From Spirochaetaceae bacterium (GTDB taxonomy: Bacteria > Spirochaetota > Spirochaetia > SZUA-6 > RPPD01): DNA of 5,861 nucleotides. Positions 5,648 to 5,861 of the stretch are shown here, piece after piece. A program made the translations under genes and the position numbers. How positions within the stretch are numbered: position 1 is the stretch's first letter; every line of letters begins with the position of its first letter. Location of the stretch: assembly GCA_003818675.1 (NCBI GenBank), contig RPPD01000161.1:1-5861 (forward strand), read 5' to 3'. Under the pieces are notes generated by a model, which made no database searches, was not told the DNA's origin, and saw only the letters and a program-made list of their open reading frames with translations.

Positions 5648-5861
5648 TCACAATCGTTTTTCATATTCCTCTGCAATTGCCATCTTGCCGCATTTTTTCG
5701 CTGCCCTGACAATATTCTGGATGATTGCCCGGTCATCATATTTTTTACTTCCCTCAAGACCGATTGCGAGTTGTGTTTCATGATTGTCCAGGCGCTCGCA
5801 GAGTTCTGCGCAATTGACATAATCATCCCTGCTTGGATTGTGCCGGAGTATCAAATACACC
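5648..5861 (-). CDS. Unidentified protein, C-terminal 70 residues only
   Basis: The frame is open from the window edge to the TGA at 5650-5648. The true start is almost certainly beyond the window: the GTG at 5860-5858 is the first visible codon, is read here as an internal Val, and has no visible ribosome site because the window ends there. The visible part begins YLILRHNPSRDDYVNC and continues through a Leu/Glu/Asp-rich region into the helix IIQNIVRAAKKCGK, ending AIAEEYEKRL. The alternation of acidic and basic residues with spaced Leu/Ile fits a soluble helical C-terminus. I prefer this frame to the one shifted by one base (5826-5620), whose product has an atypical composition. I do not recognise the family. 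It ends 41 nt upstream of the composite SUKH gene and is probably in the same operon. Confidence 0.6.
   Translation of the reverse strand, partial: VYLILRHNPSRDDYVNCAELCERLDNHETQLAIGLEGSKKYDDRAIIQNIVRAAKKCGKMAIAEEYEKRL

Noticed and set aside
5630..5651. An inverted repeat GTGATC / GATCAC with a 10-base loop after the first partial gene, considered as a terminator.
   Set aside because: The stem is only 6 bp, is not GC-rich and is not followed by a U-run in the transcript direction. It may be chance or a weak operator.
5620..5826. An alternative minus-strand frame at the right edge.
   Set aside because: It overlaps the preferred frame (5861-5648), has an atypical Ser/Gln/Met-rich composition and lacks a clear ribosome site.

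Overview
This is a 5.9 kb stretch of bacterial DNA of moderate G+C, by eye a little over 50%. Every credible gene lies on the minus strand, so transcription runs from high to low coordinates. Nearly every start has a good Shine-Dalgarno site (AAGGAG or close). I see no tRNA, rRNA, CRISPR array, transposase or phage gene. The phylum cannot be fixed from sequence alone. SUKH, ankyrin, HEAT and PARP-type zinc-finger modules, with a histone-H1-like lysine tail, suggest a complex Gram-negative lineage with a large genome (myxobacterial/deltaproteobacterial or Planctomycetes/Lentisphaerae-like). That is inference.

Layout in transcription order: (a) the 3' end of an unidentified gene (5861-5648); (b) a 563-residue composite protein with a lysine-rich tail, a SUKH (SMI1/KNR4) domain, about four ankyrin repeats and a C-terminal DUF1877/YfbM-like domain (5606-3915); (c) an unrecognised 208-residue helical protein (3905-3279); (d) a 26-codon mini-ORF (3275-3195) that is a nearly exact copy of the first 21 codons of gene (g); (e) a 152-residue protein (3187-2729); (f) a 650-residue protein with the same kind of N-terminal domain as (e) and (g), a HEAT-like helical middle and a C-terminal PARP-type zinc finger (2710-758); (g) a 172-residue protein (755-237); and (h) the 5' end of an unidentified gene (169 to beyond position 1). 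Gaps from (a) to (g) are 41, 9, 3, 7, 18 and 2 nt, so these look like one operon whose promoter lies upstream of the window. The gap before (h) is 67 nt.

Proteins (e), (f) and (g) share a domain of about 150 residues that starts MG-x-D-[I/V]; two are stand-alone copies and one is fused to HEAT repeats and the zinc finger. A 68-bp direct repeat with one mismatch (692-759 and 3212-3279) shows that this array has recently duplicated or lost pieces. Packed same-strand, fast-diversifying genes with SUKH, ankyrin and DUF1877-like modules resemble polyimmunity loci of polymorphic toxin systems. No toxin is present in the window, so that role is a hypothesis. The most unusual single item is the complete C-x2-C-x28-H-x2-C PARP-type finger on a bacterial HEAT-repeat protein.
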